NCBI GenBank assembly: GCA_048296855.1
Contig: CP182631.1
Length of the DNA: 64,000 bases
Direction: 5' to 3' (one strand)
Origin: Pseudocolwellia sp048296855
GTDB lineage: Bacteria; Pseudomonadota; Gammaproteobacteria; Enterobacterales; Alteromonadaceae
Every line of letters starts with the position of its first letter. Positions within the stretch are counted from its first letter, which is position 1. Shown here in pieces: positions 1-8,548 of the stretch. The notes beneath the pieces were generated by a model. The model had not been told where the DNA came from and ran no database searches. It was given only the letters and a program-made list of their open reading frames with translations. The translations under genes and the position numbers were made by a program.

Positions 1-169
1 AGTGTACCGAGGTCAATTAAATACATTGGAAAACATAGTGGCTGAACATAATATAAAACCACCTACATTAATTGTTATTGGCGATGTCGTTAATCAGTTA
101 ACTACACAGCAGCTATCTTCACCAGGCTTATTAGAAGCCGAACCAAGCTTACAATCAAATAGTTTATAA
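1..169 (+). CDS. C-terminal end of a uroporphyrinogen-III C-methyltransferase-like protein (5' end outside window)
   Basis: Reading from base 2, an open frame of 55 codons ends in TAA at 167-169. The peptide contains PTLIVIGDVVNQ near its end. That matches the typical C-terminus of SUMT-type tetrapyrrole methyltransferases (CobA, CysG C-terminal half), where a P-x-LIVVGEVV-like strand is followed by a short tail. SUMT methylates uroporphyrinogen III twice, using SAM, on the way to sirohaem. Only the tail is visible, so CobA and CysG cannot be told apart. It converges on tapT and the two genes overlap by 6 nt. Confidence 0.6.
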   Translation, partial: VYRGQLNTLENIVAEHNIKPPTLIVIGDVVNQLTTQQLSSPGLLEAEPSLQSNSL

Positions 170-901
170 GCTTGTTAAATACTTTTGGTAATCCTCAACA
201 GCATGGGGATTACCTGTATTTTCTTGGCAAACACTTTGTCGATATTGAAAATTAAATACATCAAACCATAAATCTAAAACTTCAGCGTTTACGCCCTCTC
301 CAAACATATCTAACACTCTTGCTGCCACTTCTGCTGTTGCAAACTGGTTACTAGCTGATGCTTGTCTAATTTGATATCGAGAAATCATATCCTTGTTTTC
401 TGTCATTTCAGGGTTAAATGAAACAACAGGAAAGCGGTTAAGGTATGGGCTTTTACGAAACATTTTTTTAGCTTCTCGCCAGCTACCATCTAACATAATA
501 AATAATGGTCGCTTACCCTCTTTAACAACAAGTGTTTGATTATAAACCTCTCTTTCAGGCTCGGCATATTGATCGGGAAATACCACAAAAGGTTGCCATT
601 GTTCATCATTTAAAACCGCTAATAAATCTTTGTTTTCTTCAGTTCTTGACCATAAAAAAGCAAACGTATCGGGTACTACGTCAGCAATTAATTTACCCGT
701 ATTGCTCGGTTTTAAAATTTCTGTGTCATACATCAATAATAAAAAACCGGCATTACTAGTCATCTTAGGTGTTAACTTACAAATACAATGAGTTAAACCA
801 ATACGACATTTTTCACAGCGTTTAACTTTCCAACCTCTAGAATTATAAACGGTGGTACTGATACTTTTTCGATGCTCGTAAAGTCGATGAACTGCGTTCA
901 T
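164..901 (-). CDS. tapT: tRNA-uridine aminocarboxypropyltransferase (DTW-domain protein, TapT/YfiP type)
   Basis: The 245-aa cytoplasmic protein has the DTW-domain layout. A Cys cluster (C29, C32, C39, C41) probably binds zinc. It is followed by the conserved stretch LLMYDTEILKPSNTGKL and a D-G-S-W motif (D138-W141) in the position of the D-x-x-W signature. A later R-x-x-ASASNQFATAE segment is also typical of the family. TapT enzymes transfer the 3-amino-3-carboxypropyl group of SAM to U47 of tRNAs (acp3U). Length is close to the E. coli protein (about 230 aa). ATG start. It is a single gene, convergent with the methyltransferase tail. Confidence 0.85.
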   Translation of the reverse strand: MNAVHRLYEHRKSISTTVYNSRGWKVKRCEKCRIGLTHCICKLTPKMTSNAGFLLLMYDTEILKPSNTGKLIADVVPDTFAFLWSRTEENKDLLAVLNDEQWQPFVVFPDQYAEPEREVYNQTLVVKEGKRPLFIMLDGSWREAKKMFRKSPYLNRFPVVSFNPEMTENKDMISRYQIRQASASNQFATAEVAARVLDMFGEGVNAEVLDLWFDVFNFQYRQSVCQENTGNPHAVEDYQKYLTSL

Positions 902-965
902 TAATTATTCTCATTAATAAAAAGGTAAACATAAATAAGTGTTACAAAGTTTCGGTATGCTCGAC

Positions 966-1583
966 TTATTGTTTATTGACACTGGAATAGCGCTTAAAAC
1001 TAAGTATAGTGCCCAATAAAGCTAAAAGAACAACAAGGGCTAAACCTACAACACCTAAAACATTATCGACAGCTTTAATCCCTGTCCATTTTAGATAATG
1101 AATTTGATACATAGTATCAATAAATTCAGTGTCAGGACCTTGTTGATACAAACTCATTTGAGGCCAATTTAAGGTAATTGCAACTTGAGTAGACGTTAAT
1201 GCTGTTAAACCATCAAGACTCACTACATTGCCATAACGTTCAGTATTATGCTTTATTGCATCTTTGATCAAAGCTTCTACTTGTTGCTCACTAGGTATTT
1301 CAATAGTTTGCATTGTTGCTCTATCCAAATGAGACCATTTATTATCTTCATTTTTAACTAATAAATGCTCTCCAAGAATGGAGTGTATTATTTTAATTTC
1401 AGACCACTGATTAGTGTTAGGCGTTGTAAATGAATTGATCGAAGGATATGTTTTTATGGCTAGTTGTTCGTAAGCTTCTGAGTAACCGGGTTTAATAAAA
1501 AAGAAACCGCCCGTAATTGCCCAAGCAATTAAAGGCAAAAGCATAATAAAACCTAGGTAGTTATGATACTTTTTAAGATTCAC
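966..1583 (-). CDS. PepSY-associated membrane protein
   Basis: The 205-aa protein has an N-terminal amphipathic start followed by a membrane segment (about residues 8-30, YLGFIMLLPLIAWAITGGFFF). A periplasmic PepSY-like portion follows, then a C-terminal membrane helix (about 172-195) and a short basic tail. PepSY_TM proteins often accompany iron-siderophore uptake or act as periplasmic inhibitory domains, but no uptake genes are adjacent here. The start is GTG at 1583, inside the end of the DUF808 gene (11-nt overlap), so the two are probably cotranscribed and translationally coupled. The precise role is unknown. Confidence 0.6.
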   Translation of the reverse strand: MNLKKYHNYLGFIMLLPLIAWAITGGFFFIKPGYSEAYEQLAIKTYPSINSFTTPNTNQWSEIKIIHSILGEHLLVKNEDNKWSHLDRATMQTIEIPSEQQVEALIKDAIKHNTERYGNVVSLDGLTALTSTQVAITLNWPQMSLYQQGPDTEFIDTMYQIHYLKWTGIKAVDNVLGVVGLALVVLLALLGTILSFKRYSSVNKQ

Positions 1584-2529
1584 GAGGTTCTTTGTGATCA
1601 GACTTTACGCTTTTTTTAAGTGTTATACCCAATGAAACAATAGGTAATAAAATAGCGCCAGCTATAACTCCAACTAAACCTTCCAACAAAATAGAAATAA
1701 CACTTTTAAAATCAAAACTGATTAAACTATTAGTCCATGAAATAAGATCAGAAATAATATGATGAATAAACTCGATGCTATGAACAATAATTCCTCCCCC
1801 TACTAAGAACATAGCGATAGTACCTACAATAGCCAATGTTTTCATGAGTAATGGAGCAAAGGTTAACAAACCTCTACCTAAAGCTTTTTTGAGTGTACTA
1901 AATGAGCCTGATAGCGATTGTTTTAATAAATACAATCCTAAGTCGTCTAACTTAACAATTGCAGCAACTAGGCCATAAACACCAACAGTAATCAAGAAGG
2001 CCATACTGGAAAGTACCATAACTTGCATTTCAAACGAGGCGTCTTGTAATGTCCCCAAAACAATAACAACAATTTCAGCAGATAAAACAAAATCAGTACG
2101 AATAGCACCTTTAATTTTATTTTTCTCTAAAGCGACTATATCAGCATCGCTGTTAATAACATTTTTTATATGTTGTTGGTGGTTTTTTTTACGGTGGAAA
2201 ATTTTCTCAACAACTTTTTCCACTCCTTCATAACACAAAAACAAACCACCAATTACAAGCAAGATAGTAATAAGCGAAGGAGCAAATGCACTAATAACAA
2301 GAGCTGCAGGAACCAGTATTAATTTATTTAAAAAAGATCCTTTCGTAACAGCCCAAACAACGGGTAATTCTCGATTGGCTTTAACGCCAGAAACTTGCTC
2401 TGCGTTTAATGCTAAGTCGTCACCTAAAACACCCGCTGTTTTTTTAGCTGCAACTTTTGAAAGTATCGCTACATCATCCAAAATAGTTGCAATATCATCA
2501 ATTAATGTTAATAAACTAGCGCCTGCCAC
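1573..2529 (-). CDS. DUF808 family inner-membrane protein (YedI-like)
   Basis: The 318-aa protein opens with the family hallmark MAGASLLTLIDDIATILDDV and continues into the conserved VAAKKTAGVLGDDLALNA stretch. Several hydrophobic segments lie at about 77-100, 150-165, 170-190, 225-250 and 285-305. This matches DUF808 (E. coli YedI), conserved inner-membrane proteins of unknown function. The GTG start is supported by AAGGAG 6-7 nt upstream. The downstream PepSY gene overlaps it by 11 nt. A charged loop (KKNHQQHIKN, about 113-125) separates two hydrophobic halves. Confidence 0.85.
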   Translation of the reverse strand: MAGASLLTLIDDIATILDDVAILSKVAAKKTAGVLGDDLALNAEQVSGVKANRELPVVWAVTKGSFLNKLILVPAALVISAFAPSLITILLVIGGLFLCYEGVEKVVEKIFHRKKNHQQHIKNVINSDADIVALEKNKIKGAIRTDFVLSAEIVVIVLGTLQDASFEMQVMVLSSMAFLITVGVYGLVAAIVKLDDLGLYLLKQSLSGSFSTLKKALGRGLLTFAPLLMKTLAIVGTIAMFLVGGGIIVHSIEFIHHIISDLISWTNSLISFDFKSVISILLEGLVGVIAGAILLPIVSLGITLKKSVKSDHKEPRES

Positions 2530-2556
2530 TATTTAGCTCCTTGCTGAAAAATAAGA

Positions 2557-2871
2557 TTAACCTTCGTCTTCTTCGTCATCAATATCTGACTTAAATTGTC
2601 TAAAACCTTCTTTTGCAATAATTTCTATATAAAAAGAAGTTAAATTTTCAGATGCAGCTTTATCAATATGTTTATTTATTTCAGTTAAATGAACTTCTTC
2701 AGCTTCAGCTTCTGTTAAGCCAAATTTACAATCAAAATCCCAATAATCAGCATCAACAGGAAGTGTTTTATTGCGCTCTCTTTTAATGTATTTTTTAACT
2801 TCATGTTTCACACCATCAATTAATCTTTCGTATTTAATTTTAGGGTGAGTAAGGGTAAATGTCTTTTTCAT
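2557..2871 (-). CDS. small conserved protein (DUF6172-like)
   Basis: This is a 104-aa soluble, highly charged protein. The sequence KTFTLTHPKIKYERLIDGVKHE followed by KKYIKRERNKTLP and YWDFDCKFG is, as far as I recall, the pattern of the family named DUF6172. No function is known. It lies 28 nt upstream of the DUF808 gene on the same strand, so the three minus-strand genes 2871 to 966 may form one operon. The C-terminus is acidic (DIDDEEDEG). The family assignment is from memory. Confidence 0.6.
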   Translation of the reverse strand: MKKTFTLTHPKIKYERLIDGVKHEVKKYIKRERNKTLPVDADYWDFDCKFGLTEAEAEEVHLTEINKHIDKAASENLTSFYIEIIAKEGFRQFKSDIDDEEDEG

Positions 2872-2977
2872 GATTTTCCTAAATGTTTTACTAAATATGT
2901 AATTTAGTTCGTTGCCTATATTTTACGTGATTTTTATTAGGGTATCGATACAATAATTAGAAATCACAATTAAAATA

Positions 2978-3601
2978 ATGAATAATAGCCATCAAATTTA
3001 CCTCAGTATTAAAAACACTCTTATGATTAAGAAAAAGTTAGGCTTTGCAATTAACCTTATCGCTTTATTTTTATTTGTTCCGGGCATAGTGCTTCCTATG
3101 TTTTCTTTATCTATGGAAATGACAGCAAACGTTAGCGGAACAGGTTTATCTTCAACTATAGTTGATAAAGAATTGTCACTTATAACTACAATCCAAGAAC
3201 TATTTCAAGATGACAGAGTATTAGTCGCCTTGCTTATTTTAATTTTTTCAATCTGTATTCCGGTGATTAAAACGATTTTAGTTACGATAGCTTTTTGGAA
3301 AAGAGAACAGGTTATTGAAAAGAAAATTATCAGTTTTGTCGCTTCCATCGGAAAGTGGTCAATGGCTGATGTTTTTGTTATTGCTATATTTCTCGCGGTT
3401 CTTTCTACAAATCATGCTGAAACAACCGATATACAGCAACTTTCTATGTTTGGCTTCAAAATGAATTTACATATTAGTAGCGAAACCTTATCGATAGTGG
3501 GCCAAGGTTTTTATTATTTTGCAGCTTATTGTTTGTTGTCGTTACTTGGAACACATTTATATCAACATGCATTAAAAGAAGTAGAAAAAACATCTAAATA
3601 A
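2978..3601 (+). CDS. paraquat-inducible protein A (PqiA)-like membrane protein
   Basis: The 207-aa protein has four predicted membrane segments at about 20-42, 84-106, 119-142 and 175-196. The first helix contains a P-G-I-V-L-P-M motif and is followed by a periplasmic loop. This is the one-domain version of the PqiA fold. PqiA proteins act with MCE-domain partners in envelope lipid transport, but no MCE gene is adjacent. No clear Shine-Dalgarno sequence precedes the first ATG. An internal ATG (residue 16, MIKKKLGF) is an equally plausible start. Confidence 0.65.
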   Translation: MNNSHQIYLSIKNTLMIKKKLGFAINLIALFLFVPGIVLPMFSLSMEMTANVSGTGLSSTIVDKELSLITTIQELFQDDRVLVALLILIFSICIPVIKTILVTIAFWKREQVIEKKIISFVASIGKWSMADVFVIAIFLAVLSTNHAETTDIQQLSMFGFKMNLHISSETLSIVGQGFYYFAAYCLLSLLGTHLYQHALKEVEKTSK

Positions 3602-3712
3602 AACTGGAATGATTTCTGCTTATACTATAATTAATTTTATTTTGTTAAAAAATTGACGTTAATCGTCATTTAACTCTACACATCGTTTGCAATAAATAGA
3701 AAAGGATCAATT

Positions 3713-4006
3713 ATGTTAATTATTAGCGGTACTGCAGAATTTATGGGTGAAACAAATAAGTTTGTAAAGGGTGACTTACATGCCTTTACTATGTTCTGTA
3801 CTAACGAAGTTTTAGATGATCAACTTATAGATATCGAAAATTTCTTTAATGAGCGCGATTGGGATCAAATAACCATTGAAGAAGCGGGCTTAATTAATGA
3901 CGATTCAATGTTAGACAATGATACGCTTAAACAAGCATATCAAAAAGCAAGTGAAGAAAGTTTATCGGTAGTTATTCAAAATACGCCGATTTCAAACGCA
4001 GCTTAA
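3713..4006 (+). CDS. hypothetical 97-aa acidic protein
   Basis: I do not recognise a family. The product is soluble, acidic and rich in Asp/Glu/Asn, with an N-terminal beta-like start (MLIISGTAEFMG) and predicted helices afterwards. The start is well supported: AAGGA is followed by six bases and ATG. It stands alone between a PqiA-like gene and a 275-bp gap. Codon use resembles its neighbours. Confidence 0.65.
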   Translation: MLIISGTAEFMGETNKFVKGDLHAFTMFCTNEVLDDQLIDIENFFNERDWDQITIEEAGLINDDSMLDNDTLKQAYQKASEESLSVVIQNTPISNAA

Positions 4007-4019
4007 TTATCTAATTAGA

Positions 4020-4255
4020 GCGTATTTACCTTTACAGTGTATTTTTACAACAGCTAGTTTAGGCTTTATACAAGGCTTCGTTTTTGATATGCCGTTATTT
4101 TACTTAAGAAAAGAATAACGCAGCATAAATGCAAACTAACGTTACCTTACGGGTTTATTTAAAAAAAATTGATACCCAAAGGGTCAATACGCTCGAATAT
4201 CTTTAGATAAAAATAAAGTCTTCTAGTTATCTATCCAAATAACCTGAAGACATTA
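4020..4255. repeat. decayed repeat remnant plus stem-loop
   Basis: The stretch 4040-4140 resembles the interior of the family at 53908-54127: a pyrimidine-rich tract with ACAGC, a TTTATACA run and CGTTATT. This suggests an old decayed copy. At 4219-4252 an imperfect stem (GTCTTC...GAAGAC arms, 11 of 13 matching) lies just past the stop of the minus-strand gene ending at 4282 and may serve as its terminator. Confidence 0.35.
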
Positions 4256-4281
4256 TGTCTCATAGCAACTCTCTGTATTTT

Positions 4282-5109
4282 TTATATTTCAGCTTGTCTT
4301 ATTTCTTCTAGTTTTGCGTATAAGTGTTCGGTAAAAAAGCCATGCATTAAAAAGCGTTGCCCTAAGTTCCAAGGGCCCACTAAATACTGCGGATATTTGT
4401 TATATGCCAGTTCGGTTAAGGTATCGTCACCAATTATACGACCAATTCTTATAGCGATTGATTGATCTAAATTAAAGCCATTTATTGCGTCTCGATATTC
4501 ATCTTTTTTCAGTAACAAACAAAATAAGCACATGAATAAAGCATGGGAGGTTTCAAAATCTAAAATTTGAGTCGCCTTTTTATCAACTAACAATTCATCC
4601 ATATTAATAGGTTGCCAACTCTGCCATTGGTAAGGCCTATTCGTATTATGATTACTGGTTTTATTGCTATTACCTAGTTTTATAAAGCAATCAAATAACT
4701 CTTGGTCATGATCAACAAATGTACTGTGCAACATGTCGTTAATTGTTTTTGGATAAAGATTAACTCTATGTTCATGCCCTGTATTTTCTGACAAGAAATT
4801 CAAAATATTAGATTCTGTCGCGTAGTGCCTTAAAATAAGTAGGTTGGCTTCTGGTGAGACAAAGTATTTACAAAACCAGCAAATTGTTTTTTGTAATGCT
4901 TTATGCGCACTAAATTGAGGTAAAGGTAATCGCTTAACAAACCAAACAATATGCAACAAAATAGCAAAAGTAAATTGTAAAATAGGTCTTAACACCCAGC
5001 GGAATTTATTATCTAAATCTTGTAACCATAAATTAGCCGCCTCACTTTGTATTGGTAGTGAATCGTCTGTACTTATAGCTTGTAAATAAGCGCTACGAGG
5101 TTTATCCAT
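4282..5109 (-). CDS. unknown protein, last gene of the KAS-III/di-iron operon
   Basis: This roughly 275-aa protein has one hydrophobic stretch (about residues 40-65, VLRPILQFTFAILLHIVWFV) and an otherwise mixed helical composition. I chose ATG at 5109 (MDKPRSAYL) over a TTG three codons upstream. The ATG overlaps the stop of the di-iron gene by 8 nt, a sign of translational coupling. I do not recognise a catalytic motif. A helical region with conserved-looking H and W residues (RPYQWQSWQP) follows the hydrophobic part. By context it serves the same pathway as the KAS-III-like synthase and the haem-oxygenase-like protein. Confidence 0.65.
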   Translation of the reverse strand: MDKPRSAYLQAISTDDSLPIQSEAANLWLQDLDNKFRWVLRPILQFTFAILLHIVWFVKRLPLPQFSAHKALQKTICWFCKYFVSPEANLLILRHYATESNILNFLSENTGHEHRVNLYPKTINDMLHSTFVDHDQELFDCFIKLGNSNKTSNHNTNRPYQWQSWQPINMDELLVDKKATQILDFETSHALFMCLFCLLLKKDEYRDAINGFNLDQSIAIRIGRIIGDDTLTELAYNKYPQYLVGPWNLGQRFLMHGFFTEHLYAKLEEIRQAEI

Positions 5110-5788
5110 GATTATCAACTTCTTCTAATTGTAGCTGGTATAACTTAGCTACCACTTTAGCCGTACGAATAATGTCATCAATATTTTTTTGCGAAGTGGC
5201 TACACGATCAATCAAATTATAAAGCTCTTGTAGATGATTCTCGTCATTTTCACCATGGTAATCCATAAAAGACGTGGCATTGTTTTCAAAGCTAAATTGC
5301 TCATTAATATACCGAGACCATTTCGTGGCCATTTTGTTACCTAGCCCTTCAATAATCCACATAGCGCCAATTAAATCAACTGGATTCGGCTGACTTGCTC
5401 TATACATTAAAAAACCATGTAAAGCTTCTGAACCTATATTTTTTTGTGTTGATTCAATCACACTTTGCTCACCGCCAGCAGCAACATAGTCTGCTTCTAA
5501 TAATTGATAATCTCGGTGTTCTTCTTCTGCATGATGAATAACAGTTGAACGTATGTCTGAATAATCGCGGTCAAAACTTGAAGCACTCCTACTGATCCAT
5601 CTTGAGCCTTCAATCACTTGTTGACGTAAATTGAGTAACAGTTTTTGGTAATCTTCAAGGCTTAATCGCCCTTGCTCTAATCGTTTTACAATAGCAACTT
5701 TAGACACAGCTAAATCAAAGTCTAACCAAACTTTTAATAACGCTTGTAAGCAGTTTTGTCCTAAAGGGGTTAATACAACTTGTTCCAT
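5102..5788 (-). CDS. haem-oxygenase-like di-iron oxidase/oxygenase (HDO superfamily; iron-containing redox enzyme)
   Basis: The 228-aa all-helical protein shows a metal-ligand pattern of the HDO fold (UndA, CADD, TenA/PqqC-like). E88-x2-H91 lies in the third helix (HHAEEEH), E147 in IIEGLG, and H178-x3-D182-x2-H185 in the last core helix (HGENDENH). The H-x3-D-x2-H spacing is as in CADD. Such enzymes use two irons and O2 for C-C or C-N cleavage, desaturation or N-oxygenation; UndA makes terminal alkenes from fatty acids. The start is ATG 5788, with GGAG about 8 nt upstream and 5 nt after the KAS stop. The longer frame to 5827 would overlap that gene. The substrate is unknown. Confidence 0.75.
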   Translation of the reverse strand: MEQVVLTPLGQNCLQALLKVWLDFDLAVSKVAIVKRLEQGRLSLEDYQKLLLNLRQQVIEGSRWISRSASSFDRDYSDIRSTVIHHAEEEHRDYQLLEADYVAAGGEQSVIESTQKNIGSEALHGFLMYRASQPNPVDLIGAMWIIEGLGNKMATKWSRYINEQFSFENNATSFMDYHGENDENHLQELYNLIDRVATSQKNIDDIIRTAKVVAKLYQLQLEEVDNHG

Positions 5789-5793
5789 CAAAA

Positions 5794-6903
5794 TTACTCC
5801 GCTACAGTTAAGTGCATATATGCACAATTAAATCGGCCACTTTCAGGCACCATACAAAAAATCGTTTCACCAACCTTTAAATCATGCGTATTAATAAATT
5901 CATCAAGCATAATAAAAATTGACGCACAGCCAGTGTTACCTCTTTCATATAAATTGGTGTACCACTTTTCTTCTTCAATGCTAGCTCCTGCGGTTTCCAA
6001 CATATCAAAAATTTTACTTTTAAAATATTTAGACGAAAAATGACATAACACGTGGTCTATTTTGTTCACTTCAACATCACCTTGCGCAATTAGTTTCAAA
6101 AAACCATGCACGCCAACCGACACAATATTGTCTAATAACCTAACATCTTGTCGGAGCATTAACGCCCCTGCTTTTTCTGCATCAGCATAAGTATCGTAGT
6201 CTTGCCAGGTTTTGTGTTCTTCATTTTTAGCCGTACCCACCGACATACAAACCGGATAAACATTGGCATGAGAAAAACTTTTGATCCAATCTATTCTTAG
6301 GCTTTTTCCTGTAGGTCTAGGCTGATTCTCTAAAAGTAACGCGCCTGCCCCATCAGACAACATCCAACGTAAAAACTCAGCATTAAAATCTACTTCGTTA
6401 CCTTCAACTTGCTCATAACGTTTATTCTTAAAAAGTCTTGAAGTGAGTTCGCTAGCAACCACTAAAGCATTTTCGCTACATTCTGATTTTATACCAGTGA
6501 AGGCAGCTTTTAACGCCATCATGCTGCTAGAACAAATTCCATGGCTGGTATGTAGTTCAACTTCTGAAAGGTTTAACGAGGCCTGCACCATACTCCCAAA
6601 GCCAGGTAATACCATATCACCTTGGCTAGTGGCACAACTTAGCATTTGTATTTTTGTAGGTGAAAGGTAACTATTTTCAATACAAGCTACGCCTGCATTT
6701 GCCGCCATTTCACTGTTAGAGATTTGTGTTTGTTGCTGCTTATTAATGGCGTAATGTCGTTGCACTATGCCATTCGAATTAAGTATTTTGTTTTTTAATC
6801 GGCTTTTTTTACCGTTAATTAAACCTAAAACATCTTCAATTTCATCGTTGTTAATAGGGTCACCTGGTAGATAATGCCCTGTACTATTAATATAAACGTC
6901 CAC
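5794..6903 (-). CDS. 3-oxoacyl-ACP synthase III-like condensing enzyme (FabH/OleA-type thiolase fold)
   Basis: The 369-aa protein has the KAS-III triad. Cys124 is in HGICSSSMMALKAA, His288 in HVLCHFSSK, and Asn323 in ERGNTGCAS. The triad is intact, so it should be an active decarboxylating or non-decarboxylating Claisen enzyme. The His motif is HFSS rather than the HQAN of housekeeping FabH, and length exceeds FabH (about 317 aa), pointing to a specialised member (OleA or secondary-metabolite type). GTG start with AAGGA 6 nt upstream; it abuts the preceding membrane gene (stop 6904). It sits second in a four-gene operon with an HDO protein. Confidence 0.8.
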   Translation of the reverse strand: MDVYINSTGHYLPGDPINNDEIEDVLGLINGKKSRLKNKILNSNGIVQRHYAINKQQQTQISNSEMAANAGVACIENSYLSPTKIQMLSCATSQGDMVLPGFGSMVQASLNLSEVELHTSHGICSSSMMALKAAFTGIKSECSENALVVASELTSRLFKNKRYEQVEGNEVDFNAEFLRWMLSDGAGALLLENQPRPTGKSLRIDWIKSFSHANVYPVCMSVGTAKNEEHKTWQDYDTYADAEKAGALMLRQDVRLLDNIVSVGVHGFLKLIAQGDVEVNKIDHVLCHFSSKYFKSKIFDMLETAGASIEEEKWYTNLYERGNTGCASIFIMLDEFINTHDLKVGETIFCMVPESGRFNCAYMHLTVAE

Positions 6904-7536
6904 TTAAGATCCTTTTTTAAAATATACGTTTAAACAACGCAGGTTTTCTTCAATATACGGAAATACACAAACCACACACATAAATATTAAATAAGTAGGT
7001 AAATATGATGAAGTGCCATGAGGATTTTCAAGCGGTATTAATGACATATTCCCCGCCCACTCTAACGTGATTAGCGACTGAAATTCATCCCAATTAATCA
7101 CTAAGATTGACGTTAACATGTATAAAGGTAAAGAACCTAAATAGGTATGCGCATGCATTTCCCATATTGATATTTCACGCTTTGGAGCAGCATAACGAAC
7201 ATCCCAATGAGCAACAATTTCATGCGATATCCAAGTTATAATACAAATAAGCAAAATAAGTACGTTCACTTCAAACATCAAGCACATCAATATAGGAACC
7301 CCCATTTGAATGCCCATTAAAGAATGCATTAACGATTCTTGAATACCCGAAGTAACTTCAATTTTTGTTGCTCGATGACAACACCAATCCGCAAAGCCCG
7401 CAATTCCCCACAAAGGTAAAAATACATACAACATCGCATTAATCAGTAATACCGAGGTGTCCATTTCAATAATTCCATTATTTTTGAAAAAAACAAATAC
7501 TACTTGAATCAGTACTAAATATATAGGTGTTGCCAT
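6904..7536 (-). CDS. His-rich integral membrane protein, first gene of the KAS-III operon
   Basis: The 210-aa protein has about five hydrophobic segments (roughly 1-18, 26-45, 68-105, 133-150, 185-205). His residues sit at membrane borders: CCHR (about 53), SLMHSLM (about 71), SHEIVAHWD (H-x4-H, about 104-109) and EMHAHTY (H-x-H, about 127-129). This pattern recalls the His boxes of membrane di-iron hydroxylases and desaturases, but spacing is not canonical and I cannot assign a family. It starts the operon 128 bp from the divergent YkgJ-like gene and directly abuts the KAS gene. Confidence 0.65.
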   Translation of the reverse strand: MATPIYLVLIQVVFVFFKNNGIIEMDTSVLLINAMLYVFLPLWGIAGFADWCCHRATKIEVTSGIQESLMHSLMGIQMGVPILMCLMFEVNVLILLICIITWISHEIVAHWDVRYAAPKREISIWEMHAHTYLGSLPLYMLTSILVINWDEFQSLITLEWAGNMSLIPLENPHGTSSYLPTYLIFMCVVCVFPYIEENLRCLNVYFKKGS

Positions 7537-7664
7537 TGAAGATATATATTTAGTAACACCCCATACAAAATGGTTTAATCATCATTTAGACTCGATTCAA
7601 ATAAATCCCCCTCATCAATGATACAATACGCTATTAATACCTATCAGTGACTTATAAATAGCCT

Positions 7665-8042
7665 ATGAAAGATTGTAATCAATGCGGTAAATGTTGTATC
7701 AAATACGGCGGAGAAGATCTTTCAGTAACAAAAGAAGAAGTTGACCTTTGGGAGATGTTTGAACCAGACATATTCAAATTTATTAAAGATTACAAAACTT
7801 GGTTTGATCCTGAATCTGGCGTTAGGCTGAAACAATGCCCGTTTCTTGAAATAGCACCTAAAGAAAAGCCTCTTGCTGTTAATAAGTATACTTGTAGTAT
7901 TTACTTCAACAGACCTGAAGATTGTCGCCTTTACCCTAGTCTTATTCCTGAAATGATCAGAGATGAATGTGAAATGATTGAAGCCGTAGATATAGCAAAT
8001 CCAAAACAAGCTCAAATAAAATTAGATGTATTGATGATATAA
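7665..8042 (+). CDS. YkgJ-family cysteine-cluster protein
   Basis: The 125-aa protein begins CNQCGKCCIKYGGEDL. Further cysteines follow in KQCPFL, YTCSIY, EDCRLYP and RDECEM. This is the C-x2-C-x2-CC...C...C arrangement of the YkgJ (UPF0153) family, proposed to bind zinc or an Fe-S cluster. The enzymatic function is not established for the family. It is transcribed divergently from the KAS-III operon and is followed by a perfect 15-bp hairpin. Confidence 0.8.
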   Translation: MKDCNQCGKCCIKYGGEDLSVTKEEVDLWEMFEPDIFKFIKDYKTWFDPESGVRLKQCPFLEIAPKEKPLAVNKYTCSIYFNRPEDCRLYPSLIPEMIRDECEMIEAVDIANPKQAQIKLDVLMI

Positions 8043-8080
8043 CGCTATCAGTAAAAAGAATAAGCTTTACTGATAGCGTT
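8041..8080 (+). terminator. perfect 15-bp hairpin after the YkgJ-like gene
   Basis: The arm AACGCTATCAGTAAA (8041-8055) pairs perfectly with TTTACTGATAGCGTT (8066-8080) around a 10-nt loop. It starts within the stop codon of the YkgJ-like gene. There is no strong U-run, so it may act as a 3' protective hairpin or a weak terminator. Part of the arm sequence recurs just downstream (CAGTAAAGTAAAACTAACGCC). Confidence 0.5.
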
Positions 8081-8132
8081 GAGCTACCAGTAAAGTAAAA
8101 CTAACGCCAACATTTAGATAACATGAGCAAAC

Positions 8133-8456
8133 TTAGCGTTTTGCGCCACCTGTTTTTTTCATTTGTACAACTTTTCGCGCTATGGCTAGTAGTTCTGGTG
8201 CAATATCGTCTGCGCCATCTTTTATTAATTTACTTACATCGCCCGACGAAAAAAATGAACCTCGTTCAGCTTTAATACCCAAAGCCCTCACAAAGTCTTT
8301 AGTTTTTCCTGTACTACCTGTATCTATATATTTAAAGATGATTTGTTCGTTAAGACTATGAGGCTCTTGCTTTAACATAGTGACATCATCTGTAAGCTCT
8401 TTTATTTCAGCTTCTAAATTTTCAATTAATTCGGCAATATTATTGTATGGCTTCAT
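8133..8456 (-). CDS. hypothetical 107-aa protein with N-terminal coiled coil
   Basis: I do not recognise the family. Residues 6-32 (IAELIENLEAEIKELTDDVTMLK) have heptad spacing typical of a short coiled coil. The rest is a basic, probably helical region containing a KTKDFVRALGIKAERGSFFSS stretch, ending in KKTGGAKR. The basic C-terminus could contact nucleic acid. It is a monocistronic minus-strand gene. Confidence 0.55.
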   Translation of the reverse strand: MKPYNNIAELIENLEAEIKELTDDVTMLKQEPHSLNEQIIFKYIDTGSTGKTKDFVRALGIKAERGSFFSSGDVSKLIKDGADDIAPELLAIARKVVQMKKTGGAKR

Positions 8457-8548
8457 TCAGTGTTAACTCTCTTAATTATCGCTATAGCGAAAAACGGGTG
8501 TGCTACTAAAATATAAACATTGTAACGCTAAAATTTAATGAGTAGGTA

